Counted from the stretch's first letter, positions 8,512 to 16,676 are shown. The stretch: DNA of 64,000 nucleotides from CAYPNP01 sp964412195 (GCA_964412195.1 CAYPNP010000001.1:372001-436000), one strand, 5' to 3'. Translations and numbers: made by a program. Notes: a model not told the origin generated them from the letters alone.

Positions 8512-10560
8512 TCACTTCTTGGTCCACTGGTCCATCCAGCCCAGCACCGTGTCGTGCCACAGGATGCTGTTGGCGGGCTTGAGGACCCAGTGATTCTCGT
8601 CGGGGAAATAGAGGAATTTGCTGGGGATGCCCCGGCGTTGCAGGGCTGTGAAGGTGGAGATCCCCTGCGTGTCGACCACGCGGTAGTCCTTGCCGCCGTG
8701 GATCACCAGCGTGGGCGTCTTCCACCTGGCGACGTAGTCGGCCGGATTGTGCTTGGCGTAGCCCGTCGGGTTGTCCCAGGGCGTGCCGGCGTGGTCCCAC
8801 TCGGGGAACCACAGCTCCTCGGTGTCGTAGTAGGCCGCCCGCTCATCCAGGTTGCCGTCGTGGCAGACCAGGCAGCGGAAGCGGTCCGGCCAGTTGCCGG
8901 CGATCCAGTTGATCATGTACCCGCCGTAGGACGCGCCCAGGGCGGCCACGCGGTCGCCGTCCAGCCAGGGATACTTGGCGACGGCCGCGGCGAGGCCCTT
9001 CTGGAGGTCCTCCAGCGGCCGGTCGCCCCAGTGGTCGCTGATGGCGTCGGTGAAGGCCTGGCCGTAGCCGGTGGAGCCGTGGAAGTCCACCATGACCACG
9101 GCGTAGCCGGCGCCGCAGTATGCCTGGGGGTTCCAGCGGTAGTGGAAGTGGTTGCCGAAGGAGCCCTGCGGCCCGCCGTGGATCAGGAAGGCCACCGGGT
9201 ACTTCTTCGCTGGGTCGAAGTCGGACGGGGTGATCACGTAGCCGTAGACCGTCTCGTTGTTCCAGCCCGGGAAGGTGTACTGCTCGGCGCGGCCCATCCG
9301 GGTGGCGGCCACGCGGTCCGCGTTGATGCGGGTGATCGGGCGCGCGTCGGCGCCGTCGGGCTTCACCGAGAACAGCTCCACCGGGGAATTCAGGGTGTCC
9401 AGCTCGTAGACGATCCGGTCGCCGGCCGGCTGCGGGCCCGCCGTCGTGCCTTTCTCCACCACCAGCTTCGCCTGGCCGGTGGCGGCGTCCACCGAAAAGA
9501 GGGCGGTCTGGCCGAAGTTGTCGGCCGTCACGTACAGGGACTTCCCGTCGGTGGACCAGGCCAGGCTCTGGGGGGAGCGGTCCCAGCCTTCGGTCAGCGG
9601 GTGCGGAGTTCCGTCCGGCCAGGCCTGCAGTATGATGCGGTAGCGGTCGGCCTCGAAGCCGGGGCGGGCCATGGCCAGCCAGGCCAGCGTCTTGCCGTCG
9701 GGGGAGAACTTCGGCTGGGTGTCCCAGGCCTTGTTGGCCGCGGTCAAGTTGCGCGGCGGCGTGGCACCGTCGGCCGGGGCGTAGAATAGGTCGTAATTGG
9801 TGGACCAGGCTTCCTCCCGCCCGGCGTCCTTGGCGGTGAAGACGATCCCCTTGCCGTCCGGCGTGAACGTCACTTCATCGGGGCCGCCGAATGGCTTGGA
9901 AGGGCTGTCGGCGTCCATCTTCGCCGTCACGTCCACCGGTTCGCCTCCGGAGACGGGCAGGACGAACACGTGGTTGCGCCGGCCGTCCATCCAGGTGTCC
10001 CAGTGGCGGACGAAAAGGCGGTCGTAGAGCATGCCGGAGGCCTGCCGCTTCTCCAGCTTCGCCAGCCGGTCGGCGGTCTCCTGGATCGTCGCGGCGTCGG
10101 GGAAGACCTCGAGGGAGAAGGCCAGGCTCTTGCCGTCGGGGGAGATCAGCAGGTTCGACACGTCCAGCGGCAGGCGGGTGACCTGCTGAGCCTCACCGCC
10201 GTCGACGGCGATCCGCCAGACCTGCGAGGAGCCGGAGCGGGTGGACAGGAAGTAGACCGAGCGGCCGTCGGGCGCCCACACCGGGTTGGAGTCGCCGGCG
10301 GGGTGGGCCGTGAGCTGCCGCAAGCCGGTGCCGTCGGCCTGGACCAGCCAGAGATCGGTCCGGCCTCGGTTGGCCTCCAGGTCGGTCTTGCGGAGCACGA
10401 ACACGACGGTTTGGCCGTCGGGGGAGACCTGGTGGTCGGAGATCCGGTCCATGGCCAGCATGTCATGGATCGTGAAAGGATGGGTTTCCGCCGCGCCGGC
10501 GCTCGCGGCGAGGCCGGCGGCCAGCAACAGGGTCAGGCAGACGGTACGGACAATGCGCAT
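8512..10560 (-). CDS. Secreted S9 family peptidase (DPP5/acylaminoacyl-peptidase-like)
   Basis: 682 aa with a signal peptide (hydrophobic core to about residue 22, SAGA-AE cleavage region), hence periplasmic. The N-terminal two thirds are WD40-like PD40 propeller repeats (VSPDGQ, WAPDGR, ISPDGK, FTPDGK, FSPDGK). The C-terminal alpha/beta hydrolase domain has the nucleophile Ser in GASYGGY, the Asp in HGGKDYRV and the His in PDENHWV, a complete catalytic triad. The HGGPQGSFG oxyanion motif is present. Enzymes of this type release dipeptides or acyl-amino acids from peptides. A strong GAGGAGG site precedes ATG 10560. It appears to be monocistronic. Confidence 0.92.
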   Translation of the reverse strand: MRIVRTVCLTLLLAAGLAASAGAAETHPFTIHDMLAMDRISDHQVSPDGQTVVFVLRKTDLEANRGRTDLWLVQADGTGLRQLTAHPAGDSNPVWAPDGRSVYFLSTRSGSSQVWRIAVDGGEAQQVTRLPLDVSNLLISPDGKSLAFSLEVFPDAATIQETADRLAKLEKRQASGMLYDRLFVRHWDTWMDGRRNHVFVLPVSGGEPVDVTAKMDADSPSKPFGGPDEVTFTPDGKGIVFTAKDAGREEAWSTNYDLFYAPADGATPPRNLTAANKAWDTQPKFSPDGKTLAWLAMARPGFEADRYRIILQAWPDGTPHPLTEGWDRSPQSLAWSTDGKSLYVTADNFGQTALFSVDAATGQAKLVVEKGTTAGPQPAGDRIVYELDTLNSPVELFSVKPDGADARPITRINADRVAATRMGRAEQYTFPGWNNETVYGYVITPSDFDPAKKYPVAFLIHGGPQGSFGNHFHYRWNPQAYCGAGYAVVMVDFHGSTGYGQAFTDAISDHWGDRPLEDLQKGLAAAVAKYPWLDGDRVAALGASYGGYMINWIAGNWPDRFRCLVCHDGNLDERAAYYDTEELWFPEWDHAGTPWDNPTGYAKHNPADYVARWKTPTLVIHGGKDYRVVDTQGISTFTALQRRGIPSKFLYFPDENHWVLKPANSILWHDTVLGWMDQWTKK

Positions 10561-10707
10561 TCGATCCTCCTCGATGTCAACAGGGCTTCAAGGCAACGGA
10601 GAAGTATACGCCAGAACCGCGGCGAAGTCTCGCCGAAGCCGGGAATTTGCAGGTCTTCAAGGCCGTTGCTTTTCGCGATGGTGTCCTGTGCCGTCAGTGC
10701 CAGGTGC

Positions 10708-11154
10708 TCAGGGGTTGACGGGCGGGACGAACATCCGGCGCTCGCCGCCCGGGCCGTCGCGCCATTCGATGCGCGAGATGGCCACCCGGACCACGGTGAA
10801 CTCGGGGGAGTCCGGCCCGCCGGGGAAGTAGCGCGTGAGCTCGGTGCCGAGGCTCCAGACGTGCCGCTTGACGACGGGATCGGTGACGAAGACGGCCTCT
10901 CCAAAGACCTTGGCCTCGCGGGCGTAGCCGGGGATGTCCACGAAGGAGAGGCTGAGCCGCGGATTGCGCTTCAGCTGCCCCACCTTCCGGGCGTTGGGCA
11001 GGGTCACGAACCAGAGGGTCAGGTCGTCCTCCACGAAGGGGGCCATGACCCGGAGGTCGGGCTGCCCTTCGTCGCAGGTCGCCAGGAAGGCGTGCTCGCG
11101 GTTGTCGCGCAGGATCGCCAGGATCCGCGCCATATCGGTTCCCTTGGTTGGCAT
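10708..11154 (-). CDS. Pyridoxamine 5'-phosphate oxidase-like FMN-binding protein
   Basis: 148 aa, small split-barrel flavin-binding fold (PNPOx-like). Visible family pattern: AFLATCDEGQPDLRVMAPF near the N-terminus and LWFVTLPNARKVGQLKRNPRLSLSF, typical of single-domain flavin or F420-binding 'general stress' proteins. The start MPTKGTD (ATG 11154) is chosen because AAAGGA lies 7 nt upstream; the frame runs further up but without a ribosome site. Substrate unknown. Confidence 0.75.
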   Translation of the reverse strand: MPTKGTDMARILAILRDNREHAFLATCDEGQPDLRVMAPFVEDDLTLWFVTLPNARKVGQLKRNPRLSLSFVDIPGYAREAKVFGEAVFVTDPVVKRHVWSLGTELTRYFPGGPDSPEFTVVRVAISRIEWRDGPGGERRMFVPPVNP

Positions 11155-11560
11155 GAGATGTTCCTTTCGCCGGCTGTTCGGGCCGGCCGGGAGCCCTGCC
11201 GCACCGGCACCGCGCCGGATTTGCGTTCCCGGGCCGAAAGATCCGGCTCCACGGCCGCTGCCGTATCTTACCTGATGGCGCCCCGCCCCGCAACCGGCTA
11301 TCTTCATTCTGACTTGCCTGGGAATAGGCGGACCAGGAATCCGGAGTGCGTCCGGAGATGTCTTCCCACAACATGCCGGCGGACCCTGCGAAACCGACCG
11401 CCTTCCGGCCACGCCAGGGGAAGTCGCTTGGACGGCCCTTGGATTGATGAATGCTGAAGCGGGAAGCGACGTGGCGGAACGGACCGGCAGGCAGCCCGCC
11501 ACGAGAATTTTCCCCGTGAACCGTACCGAGACTCCCAGGCCCGTTTCACCCGCCGGTCCA
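11155..11560. other. Non-coding stretch upstream of the PNPOx-like gene
   Basis: About 400 bp with open frames on both strands but no ribosome site, no recognizable protein and no consistent codon bias. I see no gene. The adjacent 11561-11574 palindrome and 11651-11687 hairpin are listed separately. Confidence 0.5.
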
Positions 11561-11574
11561 TTCGGAATTCCGAA
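11561..11574. promoter_or_regulatory. Palindrome TTCGGAATTCCGAA, copy 1
   Basis: A perfect 14-bp palindrome. Read on the minus strand the flanks extend the match to TTTTCGGAATTCCGAAT, as in the other exact copies. No gene start lies close by (nearest is the PNPOx-like start 400 bp away), so here it may be a dispersed repeat rather than an operator. Confidence 0.6.
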
Positions 11575-11650
11575 AATATGACAAGCAAAAGGACATTCTC
11601 CTCCCGCTTGTGATAAAATATTTGCTTTTTTTCAGTCCCGTTTCTGGCAT

Positions 11651-11687
11651 CCCCATGCCGCTTCGAGATCAGCGGCTCGGCATGGGG
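11651..11687. other. Strong hairpin downstream of the 185-aa membrane protein gene
   Basis: CCCCATGCCG (11651-11660) pairs with CGGCATGGGG (11678-11687), with further pairing inside the loop. It lies 80 bp past the stop of the minus-strand gene ending at 11768. No T-run follows, so it could be a transcript-stabilizing or partial terminator structure. Confidence 0.5.
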
Positions 11688-11767
11688 GCGGATCGCTCCT
11701 CAATCGACTGCGGAAACCGGCAAAACCGGCCCGCGCCATTCGGCGGAACCTCGCGGGCCGGCAGGTT

Positions 11768-12325
11768 TCATGCTCGGGAGGCCGGCGCAGCCGCGGGCGT
11801 CGCCGCCAGGCCCGGCCACGCCGCCGCCAGGGTGCTGAACTCGCGGAGCGGCGCCAGGTTCAGGCGCAGGTGGTTCAGCGGCAGCAGCGCTTGGGCCAGG
11901 GCGATTTTCGCGTGGAAGCGGAGCGCCAGGGCGGCCACCCGGTCCTGGGCCTCGGCGGGGACCGACCCGCCCTGGGCCAGCTGAGCGTGCAGGGCCAGCA
12001 GCACGTTGAAGTCGCTCCGCAGCCGGCCCAGGTACCGGCGGGCCAGGCGGATCCGGCGGCGCTTCAGGTCCCGGGCGGCCTCCCGCAGGCCCGGCTGGCC
12101 CTGCAGCCAGCGGTAGTCCTCGTCCTGGAAGAGGGACCGCAGGGACGTCTCCAGACCGGCGTGGGGCGCCAGCAGCTCCCGCCAGACCTGCTCCGGAGAC
12201 GCCCGGGACATCCGCTCCCGCGCGTCCCGGCGGGCGGCGGCCCGGTGGCGCAGCGACCCGGCGGCCAGCCCGGCCAGGGCCAGCACGATGACCGTGATGA
12301 AAACCGCTTGAAACATGGGCATCAC
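11768..12325 (-). CDS. Hypothetical membrane-anchored protein
   Basis: 185 aa, not recognized. One N-terminal membrane helix (AVFITVIVLALAGLAAG) is followed by a basic, Leu/Ala/Arg-rich helical region (RDLKRRRIRLARRYLGRL) that is probably cytoplasmic and partly coiled coil. It ends in an Ala/Pro-rich tail. The gene lies 111 bp downstream of the seven-helix protein on the same strand, so they may be co-transcribed. Codon use is normal for the window. Confidence 0.6.
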   Translation of the reverse strand: MMPMFQAVFITVIVLALAGLAAGSLRHRAAARRDARERMSRASPEQVWRELLAPHAGLETSLRSLFQDEDYRWLQGQPGLREAARDLKRRRIRLARRYLGRLRSDFNVLLALHAQLAQGGSVPAEAQDRVAALALRFHAKIALAQALLPLNHLRLNLAPLREFSTLAAAWPGLAATPAAAPASRA

Positions 12326-12436
12326 CTCGTGATATGACTCACCGCACCCGCAGGTGGGTGGACTTCGATCTGTGCTTCGGTCGGCCCGCCGGCGCCTCCC
12401 GGGGAGAATCCGGCGGTTCTTTCCTCCGGCGGCGGC

Positions 12437-13204
12437 TCAGGGCCGCGCCGGGAACAGCGACTTCAAGATCCGGCCCGCCTGCCGGTCCATGGCCGCCATG
12501 CCGGCGGCCAGCTGGGCCTGCAGTTCGGCCCCGGCCCAGCGGAACGCCCCGGCCTCAGCCTCCTGCGGGACCAGGACCGCCGCGAACCAGCACAGCAGCG
12601 GGATCCGGAACGTCACCTGGTAGCACCACCGCCAGAACCCGCTCAGGGCACTCTGGTCGACGGAGAGGTAGAAGAAGTTCAGGGTCTGCAGCAGCCCGAA
12701 GACCAGGAAGCCGGCCAGCAGCAGCAGGAACGACTTCTCGACCCGGATGCCGGCCAGGGCCACCAGCCCCAGCAGGAGGGTGCAGACCAGGCTGACAAAG
12801 AGAAAGGTGTACTTCCCCAGGTAGATGCTGGTGTTGTACAGGAATGTCGCGGAGGGGTTGAAGTTCAGCAGGAAGATCACGAGGAGCAAGGCGGAAATCC
12901 CGTAGAAGAAGCAGTCCACCATGAGCCGTAGATGGCGATATCCCCGGAGGACGATCCGGTAGAAGCTGATCATGACGAGGATCTTCAGTACATGTTCCAG
13001 CGAGTCGCTCATCCAGAACATTTTGTAATACCAAGTCATCTCATAGTTGAAACCCATGGCCGGTCCGACGTATTTCCAGAATACGTCTCCCAGAAAAACT
13101 ACGGCCAGATAGATCGCGAAAATCACATATCGTCTGGCGGTATCCCGAGCCAAGACCAGCAGCAACAAGGCAAATTCGAGAACAACGAAAATGTTCGAGA
13201 TCAA
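12437..13204 (-). CDS. Polytopic membrane protein of unknown function
   Basis: 255 aa with about seven hydrophobic segments between residues 5 and 215 (for example FVVLEFALLLLVLA, YVIFAIYLAVVFLGDV, LLLVIFLLNF, FLFVSLVCTLLLGLVALAG, FLLLLAGFLVFGLLQTLNFF) and an amphipathic, Ala-rich C-terminal tail. No catalytic motif is visible. The layout resembles seven-helix membrane proteins often found beside small peptides in this kind of genome, but I do not recognize a named family. It starts 46 bp after the stop of the 59-aa peptide gene on the same strand, so the two probably share a transcript. Confidence 0.7.
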   Translation of the reverse strand: MISNIFVVLEFALLLLVLARDTARRYVIFAIYLAVVFLGDVFWKYVGPAMGFNYEMTWYYKMFWMSDSLEHVLKILVMISFYRIVLRGYRHLRLMVDCFFYGISALLLVIFLLNFNPSATFLYNTSIYLGKYTFLFVSLVCTLLLGLVALAGIRVEKSFLLLLAGFLVFGLLQTLNFFYLSVDQSALSGFWRWCYQVTFRIPLLCWFAAVLVPQEAEAGAFRWAGAELQAQLAAGMAAMDRQAGRILKSLFPARP

Positions 13205-13250
13205 TCAGGACTCCTGGGCGGATGGATTGGCAATTGGGAGCCTCGTCTCG

Positions 13251-13430
13251 TCAACCCTTGGGAGGCGGAGGAGGGGGAGGCGGTGGATAGTCAGCTTCCC
13301 CATCCGTTTTTTGTTGGGCCACGGTCTGGTCGGCTGCATGGATCGACTGTCCGGAAACGGACGTGCTATGGCCCTCGTAAGCGTAGAAATTGAACAGCAA
13401 TAGAACTCCCAATAATACTGTCTGAAACAT
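13251..13430 (-). CDS. Small exported or membrane peptide with a polyproline tail (59 aa)
   Basis: 59 aa: an N-terminal hydrophobic stretch (MFQTVLLGVLLLFNFYAYEG), a polar Ser/Gln/Asp-rich middle, and a run of nine prolines followed by Lys-Gly at the C-terminus. It starts at ATG 13430 behind a near-consensus AGGAGGT 7 nt upstream, which is strong evidence that it is translated. It sits between an exact copy of the TTCGGAATTCCGAA palindrome (13511) and the seven-helix membrane protein gene. The N-terminus could be a signal peptide or a single anchor. Function unknown. Confidence 0.65.
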   Translation of the reverse strand: MFQTVLLGVLLLFNFYAYEGHSTSVSGQSIHAADQTVAQQKTDGEADYPPPPPPPPPKG

Positions 13431-13510
13431 GGCGCTGACCTCCTGAAGTTGCGATTCTGGAGGCCAGCATACTCGCGGTGGACGATGCGCGAACAGAAGG
13501 AACTCACTTT

Positions 13511-13524
13511 TTCGGAATTCCGAA
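13511..13524. promoter_or_regulatory. Palindrome TTCGGAATTCCGAA, copy 2, in a divergent promoter region
   Basis: A perfect 14-bp palindrome between the minus-strand 59-aa peptide gene (start 13430) and the plus-strand 149-aa gene (start 13595). It ends 14 bp before a good -35 on the plus strand, a position that fits an activator or dual operator. The same sequence recurs at 11561 and 16677. Confidence 0.6.
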
Positions 13525-13538
13525 TGGGGAAAAACCGG

Positions 13539-13567
13539 TTGCGCGCGCGTCCCGCCTTCTCTACAAT
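13539..13567 (+). promoter_or_regulatory. Sigma-70-like promoter for the 149-aa gene
   Basis: -35 TTGCGC (13539-13544), 17-bp spacer, -10 TACAAT (13562-13567). Expected start is near 13574, about 20 nt before the ATG at 13595. Confidence 0.65.
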
Positions 13568-13594
13568 GAGGTCAGATCCCCCGGGAGTTTCCCC

Positions 13595-14044
13595 ATGGCC
13601 CCTTCGGAACCCGCCCTGCCGCCGGACGACCCGCGCCTGGCCGACGCGCGGGAGGACCTGGCGCGGACCACGCTGGCGGAGCTGCCCGACGACTTCAGCC
13701 GCCTGGCGTACCTGGCGTCGCTGCGGGACCTCGCCACCGACCGCTACGTCCACTGGGGGCTGGAGGAAACCTACGGTCCCGCCCTGGCCCAGGCGGCGAT
13801 CGCCCGGACGCACCAGGAGGTGTTCCGGCAGTTGGGCAGCGTGCCGCTGGCCGAGCTGGCCGCCCAGATCCGCCGCTTCCTGGCGGCCCGGGAGGACGGC
13901 GGGCGGGTCCTTCTGAAGAATTGGCAAAGGGATTTCTCCTACAACCTGCTGGCCCCGGCGGGCATCGACGCGCTCGAGCTGGAGAATTTCCGCATCAACT
14001 TTGAGGCCGTCATGGCCGCGGCGGCGCTTCGCTCAGGGGAGTGA
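13595..14044 (+). CDS. Conserved hypothetical protein (acidobacterial type)
   Basis: 149 aa. The core FSRLAYLASLRDLATDRYVHWGLEETYG followed by ARTHQEVFRQLGSVPLAELAAQIRRFL is a pattern I associate with small, uncharacterized proteins of Acidobacteriota; no enzyme motif is present. It is likely soluble and helical. ATG 13595 is preferred over the upstream open frame because a GGGAG site lies 8 nt upstream and a promoter at 13539-13567 would start transcription downstream of any earlier start. Its 3' end overlaps the end of the convergent HTH regulator gene by 35 bp. Confidence 0.7.
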   Translation: MAPSEPALPPDDPRLADAREDLARTTLAELPDDFSRLAYLASLRDLATDRYVHWGLEETYGPALAQAAIARTHQEVFRQLGSVPLAELAAQIRRFLAAREDGGRVLLKNWQRDFSYNLLAPAGIDALELENFRINFEAVMAAAALRSGE

Positions 14045-14807
14045 GCGGCATCCACAGACCCACCGCCTGGCCCATCACCTCCGCCTCCTGCTGGAGCCGG
14101 AGCCGCATGTAGCGGCACATGGACATCGGGTGCGGCACCAGGATCAGGTCGCGCTCCTCCTGCTGGCACCAGCAGCAATGGTACCCGTCATGGGTGGCCA
14201 CGAGGTAGATGGGCCGCTCGAACTCGTGTTTCCAGCCCCAGTTGATCACCAGGGTCAGCCGCGGGTCCACCTTGACGATGGAGCCCGGCGGGAGCACCGG
14301 GTAGAGGAAATTCTCGTGCTCGCCGATGCGGGCGAAGAGGAACTTGTCGAACTCCATCTCCTGGAAGAATTCCAGCGGGATCGCCTGCCACTGCTGGATG
14401 GTCCGGTTCAGCAGGACGGTCGACTGGGTGGAGAAGGCTGGGTCGAAACGGATCGGCAGGTTCCAGGCGTCCCGGCCGCCGGTGAAATCCACCGGCCGGG
14501 TCAGGCGGCTCGCCTGGACGCAGGCGCTGTAGTCCGCTTCCTTGTAAGCGTCGATGCCGAGGCCCCGCAGCATCTCCCGCACCGGCAGATGGTAGATCAC
14601 CGCCAGGGCGAAGATCTTGAACACGCCGGGGATGCGCTCGTGGTTCTCCAAATCGGCCACGGAGCTGGCCGTGATGTGGTAGCGCGGGTCCTCGAGCAGC
14701 TTGGAGATCCGGGCGCTGGCCTCCTCCACGTCCTGGAAGGTCAGCGCCAGTCGCAGGCGGATGGTTTTCAGCCACTGGCCCGGAGAGATCCCCTGGCTTT
14801 CGTTCAC
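14010..14807 (-). CDS. XRE-type HTH transcriptional regulator with a C-terminal sensor/peptidase-like domain
   Basis: 265 aa from GTG 14807. The N-terminus (GISPGQWLKTIRLRLALTFQ, then ITASSVADLENHERIPGVFK) is a lambda-repressor-like HTH. The C-terminal half (LFARIGEHENFLYPVLPPGS, IVKVDP, VINWG, PIYLVATHDGYHCCWC) looks like the beta-fold of S24/LexA-type domains, with Cys-Cys and Cys that might bind a metal or be redox-active. ATG 14840 in the same frame is rejected because it is part of a TATAAT -10 element. GTG 14807 has AGGTGG upstream. It lies beside the radical SAM gene and may control this island. Confidence 0.78.
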   Translation of the reverse strand: MNESQGISPGQWLKTIRLRLALTFQDVEEASARISKLLEDPRYHITASSVADLENHERIPGVFKIFALAVIYHLPVREMLRGLGIDAYKEADYSACVQASRLTRPVDFTGGRDAWNLPIRFDPAFSTQSTVLLNRTIQQWQAIPLEFFQEMEFDKFLFARIGEHENFLYPVLPPGSIVKVDPRLTLVINWGWKHEFERPIYLVATHDGYHCCWCQQEERDLILVPHPMSMCRYMRLRLQQEAEVMGQAVGLWMPLTPLSEAPPRP

Positions 14808-14838
14808 GGTGACCACCTGGGCGCCGAAATTGGGACGC

Positions 14839-14867
14839 ATTATACTGGGGCGCCCCGGCAAATGCAA
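14839..14867 (-). promoter_or_regulatory. Promoter of the HTH regulator gene with a palindrome in the spacer
   Basis: On the minus strand: -35 TTGCAT (14862-14867), 17-bp spacer, -10 TATAAT (14839-14844). The spacer holds the palindrome GGGGCGCCCC, well placed for repression, perhaps autorepression by the HTH protein. Confidence 0.7.
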
Positions 14868-14956
14868 ACGGGCGGAGGGGAGCGGCGCCGGGCGCTTCCG
14901 GCGGGGCTGGGTGGTCCCGGGGGGCGGGGTGGCCATGGAAGGGGGAATGGGCCCGC

Positions 14957-16066
14957 TCATGGGACACGCCGGATCAAGGGTGGCTGTGGCCGGCCGCCAG
15001 GGGCCAGGCCGGGGGATTCCGGCGCGCGGGGGGACAGGCGGAGCCGGTGCCACTGGATGCCCCAGAAACAGAGCGGGTCGCGGTGGGCCTCGTCCGTCGC
15101 CCCGCAGGACAGGACGGTGCATCCGCCCCGGCACCGGGCGGAATGGGGGCAGCAGCGGCAATTGAAGCCGGTGGCCTGAGTGGAGTACTGGCGCGTGTGG
15201 GCGAAAGCGGCCGGGTCGAACCAGATGTCCCACAGTTCCCGCTGCCGCAGGTCGCCCTCCGTCCAGTCGTCGGGCAGGGACAGGCAGCCCTTGACGCGGC
15301 CGTCGCTGGTGATGCCGCAGGTCAGCAGGCCCCCGGGGCAGCGTTGCCAGGGCGGGTCCCGGGGATCGGGTCCGATGAAATGGCCGAATCCGTCGCCGGG
15401 CTGCAGGTCCAGGCCCCGGTCCAGGGCCGGCTCCCGCCAGGCGGCCACGAAGGCGCCGAACCGCTCGCAGTCCAGCCAGTCGAGGGACAACGTCCCGGCG
15501 CCGCGGCTCCGTCCGAAGGGGAACAGCGGCTGCAGCTGCCAGTTCCGGACGCCCCACTCCAGCAGGAGCGACAGCATGCCGGGGAGGTCCGTAATGTTGT
15601 CGGCGTGGACCGTCGTGACCACGGAGACGGGCAGACCGGACCGGAGCGCGCGGCGGAGGCCGTCCCGCGCCGCCTCGAAGGAACCGGCCCGGCACCGCAG
15701 GCTGTCATGGGAGGCGCGCAGGCCGTCGAGGCTGACTCCCACCCCGGCGACGCCCGCTTCGACCAGGCGACGGACGGTGGCGGCGTCCAGCGTCAGGCCG
15801 TTGGTGAGCACCCGGACGGCGATCCCGAGCCGGTGCAGGCGGGTGGCGATCTCCGGCCAGTCCGGCCGGAGCAGCGGCTCGCCACCGGTGAATTCGACCT
15901 CCCGGACTAGGAGGGGCGGGAACTGCCCGCACAGGTCCAGGGCCTCCAGGGTGGTCAGTTCATCCGGGCGCGGGGCGCCGGCCATGGCGCCGCAGTGGCG
16001 GCAGCGCAGGTCGCAGGCGAGGGTCAGCTCCCAGCCAATCAGGAAAGGAAAACCTTCAAAAGCCAT
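14957..16066 (-). CDS. Radical SAM/SPASM enzyme (peptide-maturase type)
   Basis: 369 aa. The N-terminal motif CDLRCRHC (CxxxCxxC) binds the [4Fe-4S] cluster that cleaves S-adenosylmethionine; FTGGEPLLRPDW is the GGEP motif. The C-terminal region has an extended Cys set (CPGGLLTCGITSDGRVKGC, then CRCCPHSARCRGGC and LSCGA) typical of a SPASM/twitch domain with auxiliary clusters. Enzymes with this architecture usually modify ribosomally made peptides or proteins. A GGGAG site precedes ATG 16066. It lies 56 bp downstream of a 110-aa gene and a 44-aa ORF on the same strand, either of which could be or carry the substrate. The substrate is not established. Confidence 0.85.
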   Translation of the reverse strand: MAFEGFPFLIGWELTLACDLRCRHCGAMAGAPRPDELTTLEALDLCGQFPPLLVREVEFTGGEPLLRPDWPEIATRLHRLGIAVRVLTNGLTLDAATVRRLVEAGVAGVGVSLDGLRASHDSLRCRAGSFEAARDGLRRALRSGLPVSVVTTVHADNITDLPGMLSLLLEWGVRNWQLQPLFPFGRSRGAGTLSLDWLDCERFGAFVAAWREPALDRGLDLQPGDGFGHFIGPDPRDPPWQRCPGGLLTCGITSDGRVKGCLSLPDDWTEGDLRQRELWDIWFDPAAFAHTRQYSTQATGFNCRCCPHSARCRGGCTVLSCGATDEAHRDPLCFWGIQWHRLRLSPRAPESPGLAPGGRPQPPLIRRVP

Positions 16067-16121
16067 CTCCGGACTCCCAAATGAAACGGGGCGGTGCGGC
16101 CAGATCCTTCCATCCGGCCGA

Positions 16122-16454
16122 TTAGCGGCGCTCTTGGCGCAGGTGGTTCTGAATGGCGATGTAGTCGCCGGCCTGGAGGGTGGGTTCCCGCCCCGCCATC
16201 ACGTCATCGGCCAGGCGGAGGATGCCGGGCGCCACGTCTCCCGCCGGCAGCCTGCCCCATTCCACATAGGCTGCGACCTGCTGCTTCACAAACCGGTCGA
16301 ATCGCTCGTCGGGCCGGATCGGAATCAGCGCGGCGGAACCCCTCCGCAGCCAGCCGGACGGGCCGGCCAACAGGTCGGCCGCCTTCCGCCAGCGGAAAAT
16401 CAGCCCGCTGTGGACTCCCAGCCGCAGCGCCTGGAAACTGTATCGGCTGTCCAC
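16122..16454 (-). CDS. Hypothetical small protein upstream of the radical SAM gene
   Basis: 110 aa, not recognized. It has a Trp/Arg-rich front (FRWRKAADLLAGPSGWLRRG), a helical middle (FVKQQVAAYVEWGRL) and a charged C-terminus (IAIQNHLRQERR). Codon use shows the strong GC3 bias of real genes here. The start is taken as GTG 16454, behind GGAGGAGG; a TTG one codon earlier is possible. Position in a likely operon (44-aa ORF, this gene, radical SAM) makes it a candidate substrate, partner or recognition protein for the enzyme. There is no PqqD-like fold that I can see. Confidence 0.6.
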   Translation of the reverse strand: MDSRYSFQALRLGVHSGLIFRWRKAADLLAGPSGWLRRGSAALIPIRPDERFDRFVKQQVAAYVEWGRLPAGDVAPGILRLADDVMAGREPTLQAGDYIAIQNHLRQERR

Positions 16455-16490
16455 CAATTCCTCCTCCCATGGAATGAAGTGGCCGCCCGT

Positions 16491-16625
16491 TCAGGGGACC
16501 GGCGCCAGCGTGCCGCCCGCCTGCCCCGGCGCCGGGACGATGCGCAGGCTCAACATCGCGCACCCCAACAGGGCTTCCGCCCTCCTTCTCCGCCGGACGA
16601 GGCGGAGGACGCGCTGCGCCCTCAT
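16491..16625 (-). CDS. Possible 44-aa peptide ORF at the head of the radical SAM operon
   Basis: 44 aa: an Arg-rich N-terminus (VRRRRRAEALL) then GCAMLSLRIVPAPGQAGGTL and a short end. It begins 50 bp downstream of an exact TTCGGAATTCCGAA copy and ends 37 bp before the GTG of the 110-aa gene. No clear ribosome site precedes the ATG, so this is tentative. If real, it could be a precursor peptide. Confidence 0.3.
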   Translation of the reverse strand: MRAQRVLRLVRRRRRAEALLGCAMLSLRIVPAPGQAGGTLAPVP

Positions 16626-16676
16626 GGCTTCAGCGTACCGTGGATGGTAGTGAGATCAGAAGGGTACCGCGAGATT

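Noticed and set aside
11304..11588. 94-aa minus-strand ORF next to palindrome copy 1
   Set aside because: TTG start without ribosome site, Arg/Pro-rich shadow-like composition.
13205..13927. 240-aa minus-strand frame covering the small peptide region
   Set aside because: Different frame from the 59-aa ORF with the strong ribosome site, and antisense to the 149-aa gene.
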